A DNA stretch of 50,527 bases from Phenylobacterium sp. (GCF_030681155.1 NZ_JAUXXE010000066.1:1-50527); one strand, 5' to 3'; positions 25,237 through 33,861 are shown, numbered from the stretch's first letter. Translations and numbers: made by a program. Notes: generated by a model from the letters alone, not told the origin.

Positions 25237-25249
25237 CGGCAGGCGGGGC

Positions 25250-26518
25250 CTAGTCAGCCCACTTCTTGAACAGCACGCAGGCGTTGACGCCACCGAAGCC
25301 GAAGCCGTTCGAGAGCGCGTAGTTGAGGTCGGCCTTACGGGCCTCGAGCGCCACGAGATCGAGCCCGGCGGCGGCCTCGTCTGGGTTTTCGAGGTTGAGG
25401 GTCGGCGGAATGACGCCGTCGCGGATGGCGAGCACCGTGAACACCGCCTCCAATCCGCCGGCGGCGCCGAGCAGGTGGCCGGTGGCGGACTTGGTCGAGC
25501 TGATCGCCGGGCCTTTGCCCTCGCCGAACACCGCCTTGATGGCGGCGAGTTCGCCCTTGTCGCCGACCGGGGTCGAGGTGGCGTGGGCGTTCAAGTGGTC
25601 GATAGCGGCCGGTTCGACTGCGGCTTGGGCCAGGGCGATGCGCATGGCGCGCGCCGCGCCCTCGCCGTCCTCGGGACCGGCGGTCAGGTGGAAGGCGTCG
25701 GCGCTGGTGCCGTAGCCGACGAGTTCGGCGATCGGCGTGGCGCCGCGCGCCAGGGCGTGCTCCAGGGCTTCGATCACCAGGATGCCGGCGCCTTCGCCCA
25801 TGACGAAGCCGTCGCGGGCGGCGTCGAACGGACGCGAGGCCTTGGTCGGCTCGTCATTGAAAGCCGAGCCCAGGGCGCGGGCGGCGGCGAAGGAGCCGAG
25901 GCTGACGCGATCGATGGTGGATTCAGCCCCGCCGCAGATGGCGATGTCGGCCTCGCCCGAGCGGATCAACCGGGCGGCGTCGCCGATCGCCTGGACGCCA
26001 GCGGCGCAGGCGGTGACCGGCGCGCCCAGCGGGCCCTTGAAGCCGTGGCGGATCGAGACCCAGCCGGCCGCCAGATTTGCCAGGAACGAGGGCACGGTGA
26101 AGGGCGACAGGCGCCGCACGCCGCGCGCGTCGGTGATGCGCACCGCCTCGGCGATGGCCGGGAAACCGCCGATGCCGGTGGCGATGATGGTCGCGGTGCG
26201 GTCCTTCTGCGCGTCGGTCTCCGGCGCCCACTTGGCCTGGGCGATGGCTTCGTCCGCCGCGGCCAGCGCGAACTGGATGAAGCGGTCCATCTTCTTCTGG
26301 TCCTTGCCGGGGACCGCGGCGTCGAGGTCGAAGCCGGCCTCAGTGTCCTCGGTCTTTGACTGGACCGTGCCCGCCACCTGGGCCGGCACGTCGGGGGCGA
26401 GGTCGGCGGGCAGGCGCCGCAGGCCCGATTGGCCGGCGATCAGCCGCGCCCAGGCGGCCTCCGTGCCCGTCCCGAGCGGCGAGACGACGCCCATCCCGGT
26501 CACAACGATCCTACGCAT
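25250..26518 (-). CDS. fabF: Beta-ketoacyl-ACP synthase II
   Basis: 422 residues from ATG 26518; its ribosome site AAGGTGA overlaps the stop of the upstream marR gene, which rules out the GTG at 26527. MRRIVVTGMGVVSPLG is the family start; active-site Cys171 in VTACAAGVQ, His in NAHATSTPVGD and His in SATGHLLGAAGG complete the Cys-His-His triad. It condenses malonyl-ACP with acyl-ACP in fatty acid elongation. The usual acpP neighbour is absent; instead it is second in an operon behind a MarR regulator, so it may be an accessory, regulated FabF. Confidence 0.93.
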   Translation of the reverse strand: MRRIVVTGMGVVSPLGTGTEAAWARLIAGQSGLRRLPADLAPDVPAQVAGTVQSKTEDTEAGFDLDAAVPGKDQKKMDRFIQFALAAADEAIAQAKWAPETDAQKDRTATIIATGIGGFPAIAEAVRITDARGVRRLSPFTVPSFLANLAAGWVSIRHGFKGPLGAPVTACAAGVQAIGDAARLIRSGEADIAICGGAESTIDRVSLGSFAAARALGSAFNDEPTKASRPFDAARDGFVMGEGAGILVIEALEHALARGATPIAELVGYGTSADAFHLTAGPEDGEGAARAMRIALAQAAVEPAAIDHLNAHATSTPVGDKGELAAIKAVFGEGKGPAISSTKSATGHLLGAAGGLEAVFTVLAIRDGVIPPTLNLENPDEAAAGLDLVALEARKADLNYALSNGFGFGGVNACVLFKKWAD

Positions 26519-26523
26519 AGAAG

Positions 26524-26973
26524 TCACCTTTCAGCTTTCTCAAGTCCCACCGCCGCCTGTTCCAGGTCGGCGAGGGCGGCACGGGTCGCATCGGCCGAGC
26601 CGCCGAGCGCCTGGGCGAGGTCCGACTGGGCTTTCACCCAGATCGGTACGCCCGATGTTATCAGGTCCAGCCCCGGCTGGGTGATCGCAATGCGGCGACC
26701 ACGGCGCCCCCGCCCGCCGGTGATCGCGATCAGGCCGCGCTCTTCCAGCAGTTTCAGGTTCCGCAGCAGGGCTGAGGGTTCCAGATCGATCTCCTCGGCC
26801 ATTGCGGCGACGGAGCGATCCACGCCGCGGGCGATGACGCCCAGCAGGATGAACTGGCTGATGTTGAGGTTCAGAGGGCGTAGCCGCTGGTTGAACACCC
26901 GGGTCACCGCACGCGCCGCGCGGCGGCTGCGGTGACCGAAGCAGAAGGCGTCCATTTCGGCGAGCGAGGCCAT
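26524..26973 (-). CDS. MarR family transcriptional regulator
   Basis: 149 residues from ATG 26973 (a TTG at 26979 adds two residues). Helical dimerisation N-terminus (RAARAVTRVFNQRLRPLNLN), winged helix RSVAAMAEEIDLEPSALLRN followed by LKLLEERGLIAI and a basic wing TGGRGRRGRRIAIT. MarR proteins bind palindromes and release DNA on ligand binding. It ends 5 nt before fabF and is co-transcribed with it. An AT-rich stretch just upstream (about 26974-27000) is the likely promoter and autoregulatory site. Confidence 0.9.
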   Translation of the reverse strand: MASLAEMDAFCFGHRSRRAARAVTRVFNQRLRPLNLNISQFILLGVIARGVDRSVAAMAEEIDLEPSALLRNLKLLEERGLIAITGGRGRRGRRIAITQPGLDLITSGVPIWVKAQSDLAQALGGSADATRAALADLEQAAVGLEKAER

Positions 26974-27019
26974 AATCAAGCATATACCGCGTTATTAATC
27001 CGGCATCTACCGGTTTTGT

Positions 27020-27829
27020 TTAACCCGCCCGCAGTCTCGCCAAGGCTTCGGGAAAGCGACGCGACAATGGCGCTTCCAGGCTTCCGAGGCCGACGGCGTA
27101 GTCGCCGGACTTTTCCGGCCGCAGTTCGGTGACGCGCGCGGCGTTGACCAGCCAGGAGCGGTGGGTGCGGACAAAGCCGTGCCCGGCCAGTTCGGCCTCG
27201 ATGGCGGTGAGCGACGAGCGCATCAGCGGCTTGCGGCCATCGGCCAGGACGAACTCGACATAGTTGCCGGCCGAACTGATCGCCAGGATGTCGGCGATCG
27301 GGGTCCTGACCACCTTGGCGCCGTCACGGATGTCGAAGGTGGCCGGAGCCGTGGTCGAGGGCGAACTCTGCGGCCGGCCATAGGCGCGCAGGAGGGCCCA
27401 GAAGGCGGTGAGGCCGATGAAGTACCCGAGCGCGTCCTTGCGGAGCTCATAGATGAAGCGGTCTGGGACCACGTACTGGTAGGGGATGTCCAAGGCCGCG
27501 AAGATCGGCAGCCGTAGGGCATAGAAGCCCAGGACGTGCACGCTCGAGAAAACCAGCAGGCCGGCGATGTGCACAGCCAGGACCCGCCAGCGCGGCGTGC
27601 TGTCCAGCGGGGCGATGCGGTAGGCGACCAGGGCGATCGGCAGGCAGGCGATGGCGGTTAGCGCGCTCGTGTATTGCTGGATCACCGGATAAATCCAGTG
27701 AACGTCGGGCCGGTCCTGGATCTCCGTGAAGATGTTCACGGTGTTGAGCGCCAGGATGGTCACGGCGAACAGCGGGAAGGCGCGGCGCCAGAAGATCCCG
27801 TTCATCCCCGATAGGTCGCCGTTCGTCAC
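27020..27829 (-). CDS. Membrane-anchored LytTR DNA-binding regulator
   Basis: 269 residues from a GTG at 27829 (GGAG 7 nt upstream); ATG 27805 is the alternative. Four hydrophobic segments occupy about residues 10-160 (FPLFAVTILALNTVNIF, TALTAIACLPIALVAY, VHIAGLLVFSSVHVLGFYAL, ALGYFIGLTAFWALLRAY). The C-terminal ~100 residues are a LytTR domain: IADILAISSAGNYVEFVLADG, GFVRTHRSWLVNAARV and a final basic helix. No receiver domain, so it senses through the membrane part. It diverges from an acyltransferase gene, its likely target. Confidence 0.88.
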   Translation of the reverse strand: MTNGDLSGMNGIFWRRAFPLFAVTILALNTVNIFTEIQDRPDVHWIYPVIQQYTSALTAIACLPIALVAYRIAPLDSTPRWRVLAVHIAGLLVFSSVHVLGFYALRLPIFAALDIPYQYVVPDRFIYELRKDALGYFIGLTAFWALLRAYGRPQSSPSTTAPATFDIRDGAKVVRTPIADILAISSAGNYVEFVLADGRKPLMRSSLTAIEAELAGHGFVRTHRSWLVNAARVTELRPEKSGDYAVGLGSLEAPLSRRFPEALARLRAG

Positions 27830-27939
27830 GCCGGGTCTCCGCCCATCCCGATGGCCGCGCCGCGCGTACCAGGGCGCTTTCCGCGCCGGGCGGATATCGC
27901 CGAAGACTGGCTGATCTCGTCCACCCCAGAGCTCACGCC

Positions 27940-29167
27940 ATGACCTCCGCTGTCTCTTCCGAGCGCCGCCCCCGATCTCGACTGGATCCGCGTGGGCGCC
28001 TTCTTCCTGCTGATTCTCTATCACGTGGGCATGTTCTACGTGCCCTGGCACTTCCATGTGAAATCGCCCCATCCGGTCGAGTGGCTGGAGCCGGTGATGA
28101 TGCTGACCAATCCCTGGCGGCTGACCTTGCTGTTCCTGGTGTCGGGAGCGGCGACCCGGTTCATGGCCGACAAGGCGAGCGCAGGCGGCCTGGCCAAGGC
28201 GCGCGTGGCGCGGCTGTTTCCGCCTTTGGTCCTGGCCGTCTTCGTGATCGTGCCGCCGCAGAGCTATTACGAGATCGTCGAGAAGCTCGGCTATTCGGGC
28301 TCGTTCCTGGACTTCTATGGCAAGTACGTCACGGCGTCCGGGCACTGGCGGCCAAACGGTCAGCCCCTAATCACCCCGACCTACAACCACATGTGGTTTG
28401 TGGTCTATCTGCTGGCCTACAGCCTGATCCTGGCCGGCCTGTTGTGGCTGGCGCGGCCGAGCCTGGCGCGCGCTCAGGCGGGGCTGGAGCGCGGGTTCGG
28501 CGGCTGGGGTCTGCTGGTCTGGCCGGCCGTGTACCTGGTCGCCTTGCGGGTGACGCTGTTTCCGGCCTTCGGGATCACCCACGCGTTGGTCGACGATTGG
28601 TACAACCACGCCCTGTCGTTCAGCGTTTTCCTGTTCGGGTTCCTGACCGCCAAGTCGGTGGTACTGAAGGCCGGCTTCATCCGGGCCCGCTGGCCGGCCG
28701 TCGCGATGGCGGTCCTGGGCTATGGCGTCTACGCCTGCGTGCGCTGGACCTATCGGGCCGATGACGCCGCGCCGTCTCTGGCCGTGCAAGCCTTGGCCCA
28801 GGTTGCGTACGGCCTGAACCAATGGGGCGCGATCGCCGCGATCCTGGGCTTCGGCGCCAAGCACCTGACGCGCGGCGGACCGGTGCTGACCTATCTCACC
28901 CTGGGTGTCTTTCCGTTCTACATCATCCACCAGACCTTCATCGTGGCGGCCGGCCACCACCTGGCCAAGCTGGGCTTGCCGCAGGGGCTGGAGGCCCTGG
29001 TTCTGGTCGCCGGGACCTTCGCCTGCTGCTTCGCCACCTATGAGATCGTTCGCCGTGTGGCGGTGCTGCGCCCCTTGTTCGGTCTGAAGGCGGCTTCGCC
29101 CTCGGGCGGGACCGCCGCCCTTGGCGTTCGTCCAGAGATTGCGCCGGACCACGCACCGGGCCAATGA
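27940..29167 (+). pseudogene. Acyltransferase family 3 membrane protein with apparent 5' frameshift
   Basis: The reading frame that encodes the family (LDWIRVGAFFLLILYHVGMF at the start, then about ten hydrophobic segments to 29167) has no ATG at its beginning: only GTG 27992 inside the conserved first helix, or CTG 27950. An ATG at 27940 reads a natural N-terminus (MTSAVSSERRP) but in another frame. Removing one C from the C5 run at 27969-27973 joins the two exactly. It may be a sequencing error, a phase-variable tract or a mutation; the 391-residue remainder is intact. The family O-acylates glucans, lipids or exopolysaccharide at the inner membrane. Confidence 0.75.
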
Positions 29168-29214
29168 TATCCTAGCCAAGCTCGGACTTGGCGCAGGCCT
29201 GGGAGCTTTCTCAC

Positions 29215-29901
29215 GTGACCAATCTTCGCAATCGCTTCGCGCGCGCGGCCCTCATCGTGCTGGCGCCGATGCTGATCGCCGGCTGCGGGGTCAACACGAT
29301 CCCCACCAAGGACGAAGCCGCCAAGGCCCAGTGGGCCGAGGTGCAGAACCAATATCAACGCCGCGCCGACCTGATCCCGAATCTGGTCGAGACGGTGAAG
29401 GGCTACGCCACCCAGGAGCGCGAGGTCCTGACCCAGGTCACCGAAGCCCGCGCCTCGGCGACCCAGGTGAAGGTCGACGCCTCGACCATCACCGATCCGG
29501 CGGCTTTCGAGAAATACGCCCAGGCCCAGGACCAGCTGTCCGGCGTGCTGGGCCGGCTGATGATGATCCAGGAGCGCTTTCCGGATCTGAAGTCGAACCA
29601 GCCCGTCCTGGCCCTGCAGAGCCAGCTTGAGGGCACCGAGAACCGCATCGCCATCGCGCGGCGCGACTACAACGCCGCGGTCCAGGACTACAACACCGAG
29701 ATCCGCACCTTCCCAGGCGCGCTTTGGGCCGGGACCGTGCATCGGTGGGCCAAGCCGATGCAGACCTTCGCGGCCAGCGCATCGGCGCAGACCGCGCCGA
29801 ACGTCAACTTCGGCGCCCCAGCCGCACCCTCGGTCGCCGCGCCTGCGGCCCCGGCGGCTCCCGCGACGACGCCTGCGCCTGCGGCGGCTAACACCCGATG
29901 A
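29215..29901 (+). CDS. lemA: LemA family lipoprotein
   Basis: 228 residues from a GTG at 29215 (GGGAG 9 nt upstream). A lipobox LIAGC puts the lipidated Cys at 24. The LemA core follows: WAEVQNQYQRRADLIPNLVETVKGYA, VTEARASATQVKVD, VLGRLMMIQERFPDLKSNQ and ENRIAIARRDYNAAVQDYN. Unlike shorter homologues it has an Ala/Pro-rich tail of about 35 residues. LemA proteins are helical, membrane-linked and of uncertain function; they commonly travel with TPM-domain proteins, as here. Stop and next start overlap (29898-29901). Confidence 0.93.
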   Translation: MTNLRNRFARAALIVLAPMLIAGCGVNTIPTKDEAAKAQWAEVQNQYQRRADLIPNLVETVKGYATQEREVLTQVTEARASATQVKVDASTITDPAAFEKYAQAQDQLSGVLGRLMMIQERFPDLKSNQPVLALQSQLEGTENRIAIARRDYNAAVQDYNTEIRTFPGALWAGTVHRWAKPMQTFAASASAQTAPNVNFGAPAAPSVAAPAAPAAPATTPAPAAANTR

Positions 29902-30707
29902 TCAAGCTTGCGGGACTGCGAGGCGTTTTCAGCCTCGCGGTCCTGGTTCTGCTCGTGAGCGTCGGCGCGGCCTTCGCCGCTGCGCCGAAGTTCCCACCCC
30001 TGACCGGGCGGGTGGTGGACAACGCCAACATCCTGTCGCCCGAAGCCGAGGCGAAACTCACTACCGAGCTGGCGACGCTGGAGAGCCAGACGGGGCGCCA
30101 ACTGGTGGTCGCTACTCTGCCTGACCTCCAGGGCTACGAGATCGAGGACTACGGTTACCAGCTGCTGCGTACCTGGGGCATCGGCAGCAAGGAGCGCGAC
30201 GACGGCGCGATCCTGATCGTCGCGCCCAGCGAGCGGAAGGTTCGGGTCGAGGTCGGGTACGGGCTGGAGCCGGTGCTGACCGACGCGCTGTCCAGCGTGA
30301 TCATCAATCAGACAATTTTGCCGGCCTTCAAGGCGGGCCAAATGGAGCAGGGGGTCGTCGACGGGACGGGCGCGCTGGTCCAGCAACTGAGCCTGCCTGA
30401 CGAGGAGGCGCGCGCAGCCGCCGCCCCGGCCAAGGCCAGTGAGGGCGAGAGCATCGGCCCAGCGGTGATCTTCGTCATCTTCATCATCTTCTGGCTGCTC
30501 AGCGGCGTGATGGGCGGCCTTGGCCGTCGCGGTCGCGGCGGCCGTGGTCTGTGGTGGCTGCTGCCGCTGCTGCTGAACGGCGGTGGCGGAGGCGGTGGTC
30601 GCGGCGGCGGCGGCTGGAGCGGCGGCGGTGGCGGCGGATTTGGCGGGGGTGGCTTCAGCGGCGGCGGCGGGTCCGGCGGCGGCGGCGGAGCCTCGGGGAG
30701 TTGGTAG
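29898..30707 (+). CDS. TPM-domain (YgcG-like) membrane protein with Gly-rich tail
   Basis: 269 residues. Signal peptide (to about AFA-A, 29), then the TPM domain: VVDNANILSPEAEAKL, QLVVATLPDLQGYEIEDY, DDGAILIVAPSERKVRVEVG and GLEPVLTD. A transmembrane helix (VIFVIFIIFWLLSGVMGGL) follows and the last ~50 residues are almost pure Gly/Ser. TPM domains have been linked to photosystem repair phosphatase activity in plants; the bacterial role is poorly known. Its start overlaps the lemA stop by 4 nt. Confidence 0.92.
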   Translation: MIKLAGLRGVFSLAVLVLLVSVGAAFAAAPKFPPLTGRVVDNANILSPEAEAKLTTELATLESQTGRQLVVATLPDLQGYEIEDYGYQLLRTWGIGSKERDDGAILIVAPSERKVRVEVGYGLEPVLTDALSSVIINQTILPAFKAGQMEQGVVDGTGALVQQLSLPDEEARAAAAPAKASEGESIGPAVIFVIFIIFWLLSGVMGGLGRRGRGGRGLWWLLPLLLNGGGGGGGRGGGGWSGGGGGGFGGGGFSGGGGSGGGGGASGSW

Positions 30708-30709
30708 GC

Positions 30710-31402
30710 ATGCTGAGCGACACTGACCGCGCGCGCATCGAAGCGGCCGTGAAGACCGCCGAGGTCGGCACGACTGGCGAGATTTATTGCGTGGTCGCCG
30801 GCGAGTCCTCGGACTACCGCGAAGTGCCGATCGCGTGGGGTGCCATCGCGGCGCTGGCCGGGCCGGCGGTGCTGCTAGCGTTCGGAATCCATGTCACTGC
30901 GCCTGACGACTTTGGCCAGGGTTGGTCGGCGGCGCAGATGAGTTCGGCGGCCGAAGCGACGGCGCGCGCCGCGCTCAGCGGGGCGATCATCCTGCAGTGC
31001 GTGCTGTTCGTGGTGGTGGCGATCCTGACAGCCATTCCGCCCGTTAGGCGGTTGCTGACGCCGAGGCCGTTGAAGCGCGAGCGCGTCCGGCGGCGCGCCC
31101 AGGAGCAATTCCTGGCCAAGAACCTGCAGGCGACGCGCGATCGCACCGGGGTGCTGATCTATGTTTCGGCCAGCGAGCACATGGCCGAACTGATCGCCGA
31201 CGAAGGCATCGCGTCCAAGGTCGACGCCGCCGCCTGGGACGCGGCGATGAAACAGTTGATGGCGGGGTTCAAGGCGGGCCAGCCGGCGCAGGGTTTCGAG
31301 GACGCCATCGCCTCCTGCGGGGCGATCCTGGCCCAGCACTTCCCGCCGCGCGACGACGGCAATCCCAATGAGCTCTCGGACTCGGTCGTGGTGCTGGGTT
31401 AG
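30710..31402 (+). CDS. Second TPM-domain membrane protein
   Basis: 230 residues from ATG 30710, 2 nt after the upstream stop. It starts with DRARIEAAVKTAEVGTTGEIYCVVAGESSDY (TPM-like first strand), has two transmembrane helices (about 42-62 and 83-103) and continues with RRAQEQFLAKNLQATRDRTGVLIYVSASEHMAELIADEGI and FEDAIASCGAILAQHFPP, the second half of the TPM fold. The membrane helices split the domain, unlike its partner where the domain is exported. Third gene of the lemA operon. Confidence 0.88.
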   Translation: MLSDTDRARIEAAVKTAEVGTTGEIYCVVAGESSDYREVPIAWGAIAALAGPAVLLAFGIHVTAPDDFGQGWSAAQMSSAAEATARAALSGAIILQCVLFVVVAILTAIPPVRRLLTPRPLKRERVRRRAQEQFLAKNLQATRDRTGVLIYVSASEHMAELIADEGIASKVDAAAWDAAMKQLMAGFKAGQPAQGFEDAIASCGAILAQHFPPRDDGNPNELSDSVVVLG

Positions 31403-31413
31403 CGCCGGCCATT

Positions 31414-31431
31414 CCTCTCCCTCGGGAGAGG
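31414..31431. terminator. Bidirectional hairpin between convergent genes (half repeat unit)
   Basis: CCTCTCCC (31414-31421) with GGGAGAGG (31424-31431), 8 bp, in the 38-nt gap between the stops of the TPM gene and the antiporter gene. It equals one end of the repeats at 4986-5110 and 11177-11295, suggesting that this repeat end works as a terminator. Confidence 0.6.
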
Positions 31432-31440
31432 AGAAGGGGG

Positions 31441-33069
31441 CTAGCCGTAGCGGGCTTCGAGCAGGTCGATCTCGCGGATCATCTTGCGGGCGGCTTCTTC
31501 GTCGAGTTGGCGATGGCGGGCGAGGCGGAAGATCTCGTCGCGCTCGGCGCGCAGGCCCGCCAGGCGTAGCTGGCGCTCGATCTGCTCGACCTTTTGGTTC
31601 TGCTCCGCCGCCTCGGGGGTTTGCTGGCGGCTGTCGATCCGCTGACGATAGAGCTCCATGATCCGGGCGGAGGCGTCGGTGTAGAGGTCGGCGTCGGCGC
31701 GGCCCTGCGCCATCACGTGCTGGGCGGTGTCGATGGCGTTGATCGCCGACTGGGCCGCGGCGATGCGGGCCCTATCGATGGCGGCCTGATGCGATGGCTC
31801 GGGCGGCAGCTCCAGGTTCTTCAGCAGCCGTGGCAGGGCGATGCTGGCGAGCACCAACGAGACGATGATCACCCCGGCCGCCAGGAAGATGGCGAGGTTT
31901 CTGGCGGGGAAAGGCGTGCCGTCCGGCAGGGCGAAGGGAATGGTGAGCACGCCAGCCAGGGTGATTGCGCCGCGCACGCCGGCGAAGGACATCGCCGCGA
32001 CCAGCCGCCAGCTCATCTGCGGCGGGGTCACGCCTCGCCGCGCGGCGCGGAACATGTTCCAGCGCAGCGAAACCCACACCCACATGAACCGCAGCACCGC
32101 GAGGGCCGCGGTGATGGCCAGGACGTAGACGGCCAGCCACCAGGGTTCGTGGTGGCCGGTGACGCGGACCGTCTCGGCGGCGCGGGCCATGATGCTGGGC
32201 ATCTGTTCGCCGAGCAGCACGAAGATGATGCCGTTGAGGGCGAACTGAATGGTGTCCCAGACGGCGGCGCGGCGCACGCGGGTGACGCCGAGCGCCTGGC
32301 CGCCCTGTTCGGTGAAGCTCATCGTCACGCCGGCGCCGACGGCGGCCAGGATGCCGGAGCATTCGAGGTGCTCGGCCAGCAGGTAGGCCCCGAACGGGAT
32401 CAGCAGGCTGATCAGGATCTGGGCGCTGGTGTCTTCGCCCAGCTTGGCGCTGACCCAGTTCTTGGCCTTGGTCACCGACCAGGTGACCCCGATCCCGATG
32501 GCCAAGCCACCGAGCGCCACCCAGAGGAAGGTGCCGAACGCTTCCTGAATGGAGAAGACGCCCGTCATCGCGGCGGCGACCGCAAAGCGCATGCAGACCA
32601 GGCCCGAGGCGTCGTTGAGCAGCGATTCGCCTTCGAGGATGTGCATCATCCGCTTGGGGATCGGCGCCCGCGAGGCGATGGCGGACACCGCGATCGGGTC
32701 GGTGGGCGAGAGGATGGCGGCCAGGGCGAAGGCCACCGGCAAGGGCATGGCCGGGATCAGCCAGTGGATCAGCAGCCCGACCCCGACGACGGTGAAGACC
32801 ACCAGCCCGAGCGCCAGTTCAAGGACGATGGCCCGGTCGCGGAACAGGTCTTCCTTGGGGATGCGCCAGCCGTCGAGGAACAGCAGCGGCGGCAGGAAGA
32901 GCAGGAAGAATATCGCCGGCTTCAGGTCCACCGTCGGCACGACCGAAATCGCGATCACCGCGCCCAGGCCGATCTGGACGAGCGGCAGCGGCAGTCGCGT
33001 CAGTCGGGCCAGCGTCCCGCTGATGACCACGGCCAGCAGCAGGAACAGAATGGTGCTGATTGAATCCAA
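31441..33069 (-). CDS. Na+/H+ antiporter, CPA1 family
   Basis: 542 residues. Twelve or so membrane segments occupy the first ~410 residues; SPTDPIAV (121-128) holds the ion-binding Asp and ESLLNDASG (148-156) the second family motif. The C-terminal ~130 residues are cytoplasmic, helical and charged (RARIAAAQSAINAIDTAQ to the end), as in NhaP-type exchangers with a regulatory tail. It exchanges Na+ or K+ for H+ to hold cytoplasmic pH and salt. Gene stands alone; the glyoxalase II gene is 27 nt upstream on the same strand, so they may be co-transcribed. Confidence 0.93.
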   Translation of the reverse strand: MDSISTILFLLLAVVISGTLARLTRLPLPLVQIGLGAVIAISVVPTVDLKPAIFFLLFLPPLLFLDGWRIPKEDLFRDRAIVLELALGLVVFTVVGVGLLIHWLIPAMPLPVAFALAAILSPTDPIAVSAIASRAPIPKRMMHILEGESLLNDASGLVCMRFAVAAAMTGVFSIQEAFGTFLWVALGGLAIGIGVTWSVTKAKNWVSAKLGEDTSAQILISLLIPFGAYLLAEHLECSGILAAVGAGVTMSFTEQGGQALGVTRVRRAAVWDTIQFALNGIIFVLLGEQMPSIMARAAETVRVTGHHEPWWLAVYVLAITAALAVLRFMWVWVSLRWNMFRAARRGVTPPQMSWRLVAAMSFAGVRGAITLAGVLTIPFALPDGTPFPARNLAIFLAAGVIIVSLVLASIALPRLLKNLELPPEPSHQAAIDRARIAAAQSAINAIDTAQHVMAQGRADADLYTDASARIMELYRQRIDSRQQTPEAAEQNQKVEQIERQLRLAGLRAERDEIFRLARHRQLDEEAARKMIREIDLLEARYG

Positions 33070-33096
33070 GCGTCTTCCCGTACGGCGCTGCGGGCC

Positions 33097-33861
33097 TTAG
33101 CCCTTGAAGCTGTCCTTGGCGGCGCGGACGGCGGCGAAGGCTTCATGGTCCTTGGCGCCTGCCAGGCCCATTCGATCGGCGAGCAGCGGCGCGCGCAGGA
33201 ACGGGTTGGTCGCCTTTTCGAGCCCGATGGTGGTGGGAACGGTCCACTCGCCGCGTTCGCGGGCGGCGAAGATCGCTTCGGTGCGAGCCTTCACCGCCGG
33301 CTCATCATCGACGGAGAGCGCGAAGCGCGCGTTGGCTGCGGTGTATTCGTGGGCGCAGTAGACCTTGGTGTCGTCCGGCAGGGCGGCCAGGCGTTGCAGG
33401 CTGTCCCACATCTGCTCCGGGGTGCCTTCAAACAGGCGCCCGCAGCCCAGCGCGAACAGGGTGTCGCCGACGAAGGCCACGCGGTCGGCGGCGTCGAAGA
33501 AAGCGATATGGCCAAGGGTATGGCCGCCGCTCTCCAACACCTGGAATTGCGTCTCGCCCAGGCTGACGCTGTCGCCGCCGGCGACTTGGCGATCAGGAGC
33601 CTGGCCGATGCGCTCGACTTCCTTGGGGCCGACCACCGTAGCGCCGGTCGCGGCCTTGATCTCGGCATTGCCGCCGGCGTGGTCTGGATGCCAGTGGGTG
33701 TTGAGGATCAGATCGAGCTTCCAGCCGAGGCCGGCCAGTTCGCGCAGGATTGCGGCGGCGTCCGGTGTGTCGATGCAGGCGGCCAGGCCGGTGGCGTCGT
33801 CGCGCACCAGGAAGCCATAATTGTCGGAAAGGCAGGGAAACTGATGGACGGTGATCGACAC
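33097..33861 (-). CDS. gloB: Hydroxyacylglutathione hydrolase (glyoxalase II)
   Basis: 254 residues. Metallo-beta-lactamase fold with the binuclear metal motif THWHPDH at 55-61, further His in GGHTLGHIAF, Asp in FVGDTLFALGCGRLFEG and the C-terminal His in YCAHEYT; the C-terminal helical domain carries NPFLRA, the glutathione-side region. It hydrolyses S-D-lactoylglutathione in methylglyoxal detoxification. It diverges from a SAM methyltransferase gene across 78 nt, an arrangement common for gloB. Confidence 0.95.
   Translation of the reverse strand: MSITVHQFPCLSDNYGFLVRDDATGLAACIDTPDAAAILRELAGLGWKLDLILNTHWHPDHAGGNAEIKAATGATVVGPKEVERIGQAPDRQVAGGDSVSLGETQFQVLESGGHTLGHIAFFDAADRVAFVGDTLFALGCGRLFEGTPEQMWDSLQRLAALPDDTKVYCAHEYTAANARFALSVDDEPAVKARTEAIFAARERGEWTVPTTIGLEKATNPFLRAPLLADRMGLAGAKDHEAFAAVRAAKDSFKG

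Larger units (their letters stand above)
24864..25249. other. 386-nt intergenic leader with dyad symmetries
   Basis: No convincing gene. It holds a perfect 17-nt palindrome (25073-25089), a dyad TTAGGC-N10-GCCTAA (25111-25132) and the terminator of fabF (25205-25236). This is much longer than other gaps in the window and is a good candidate for a complex regulatory region serving the gene at 24504. Confidence 0.5.

Noticed and set aside
27830..28345. Long minus-strand extension of the LytTR gene
   Set aside because: Composition is Arg/His/Gln-rich antisense of the acyltransferase gene; a good ribosome site supports a start at 27829.
30551..30709. Arg-rich open frame upstream of the second TPM gene
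   Set aside because: It is the out-of-frame reading of the Gly-rich tail (GGC repeats give Arg-rich peptides); the real start is ATG 30710.
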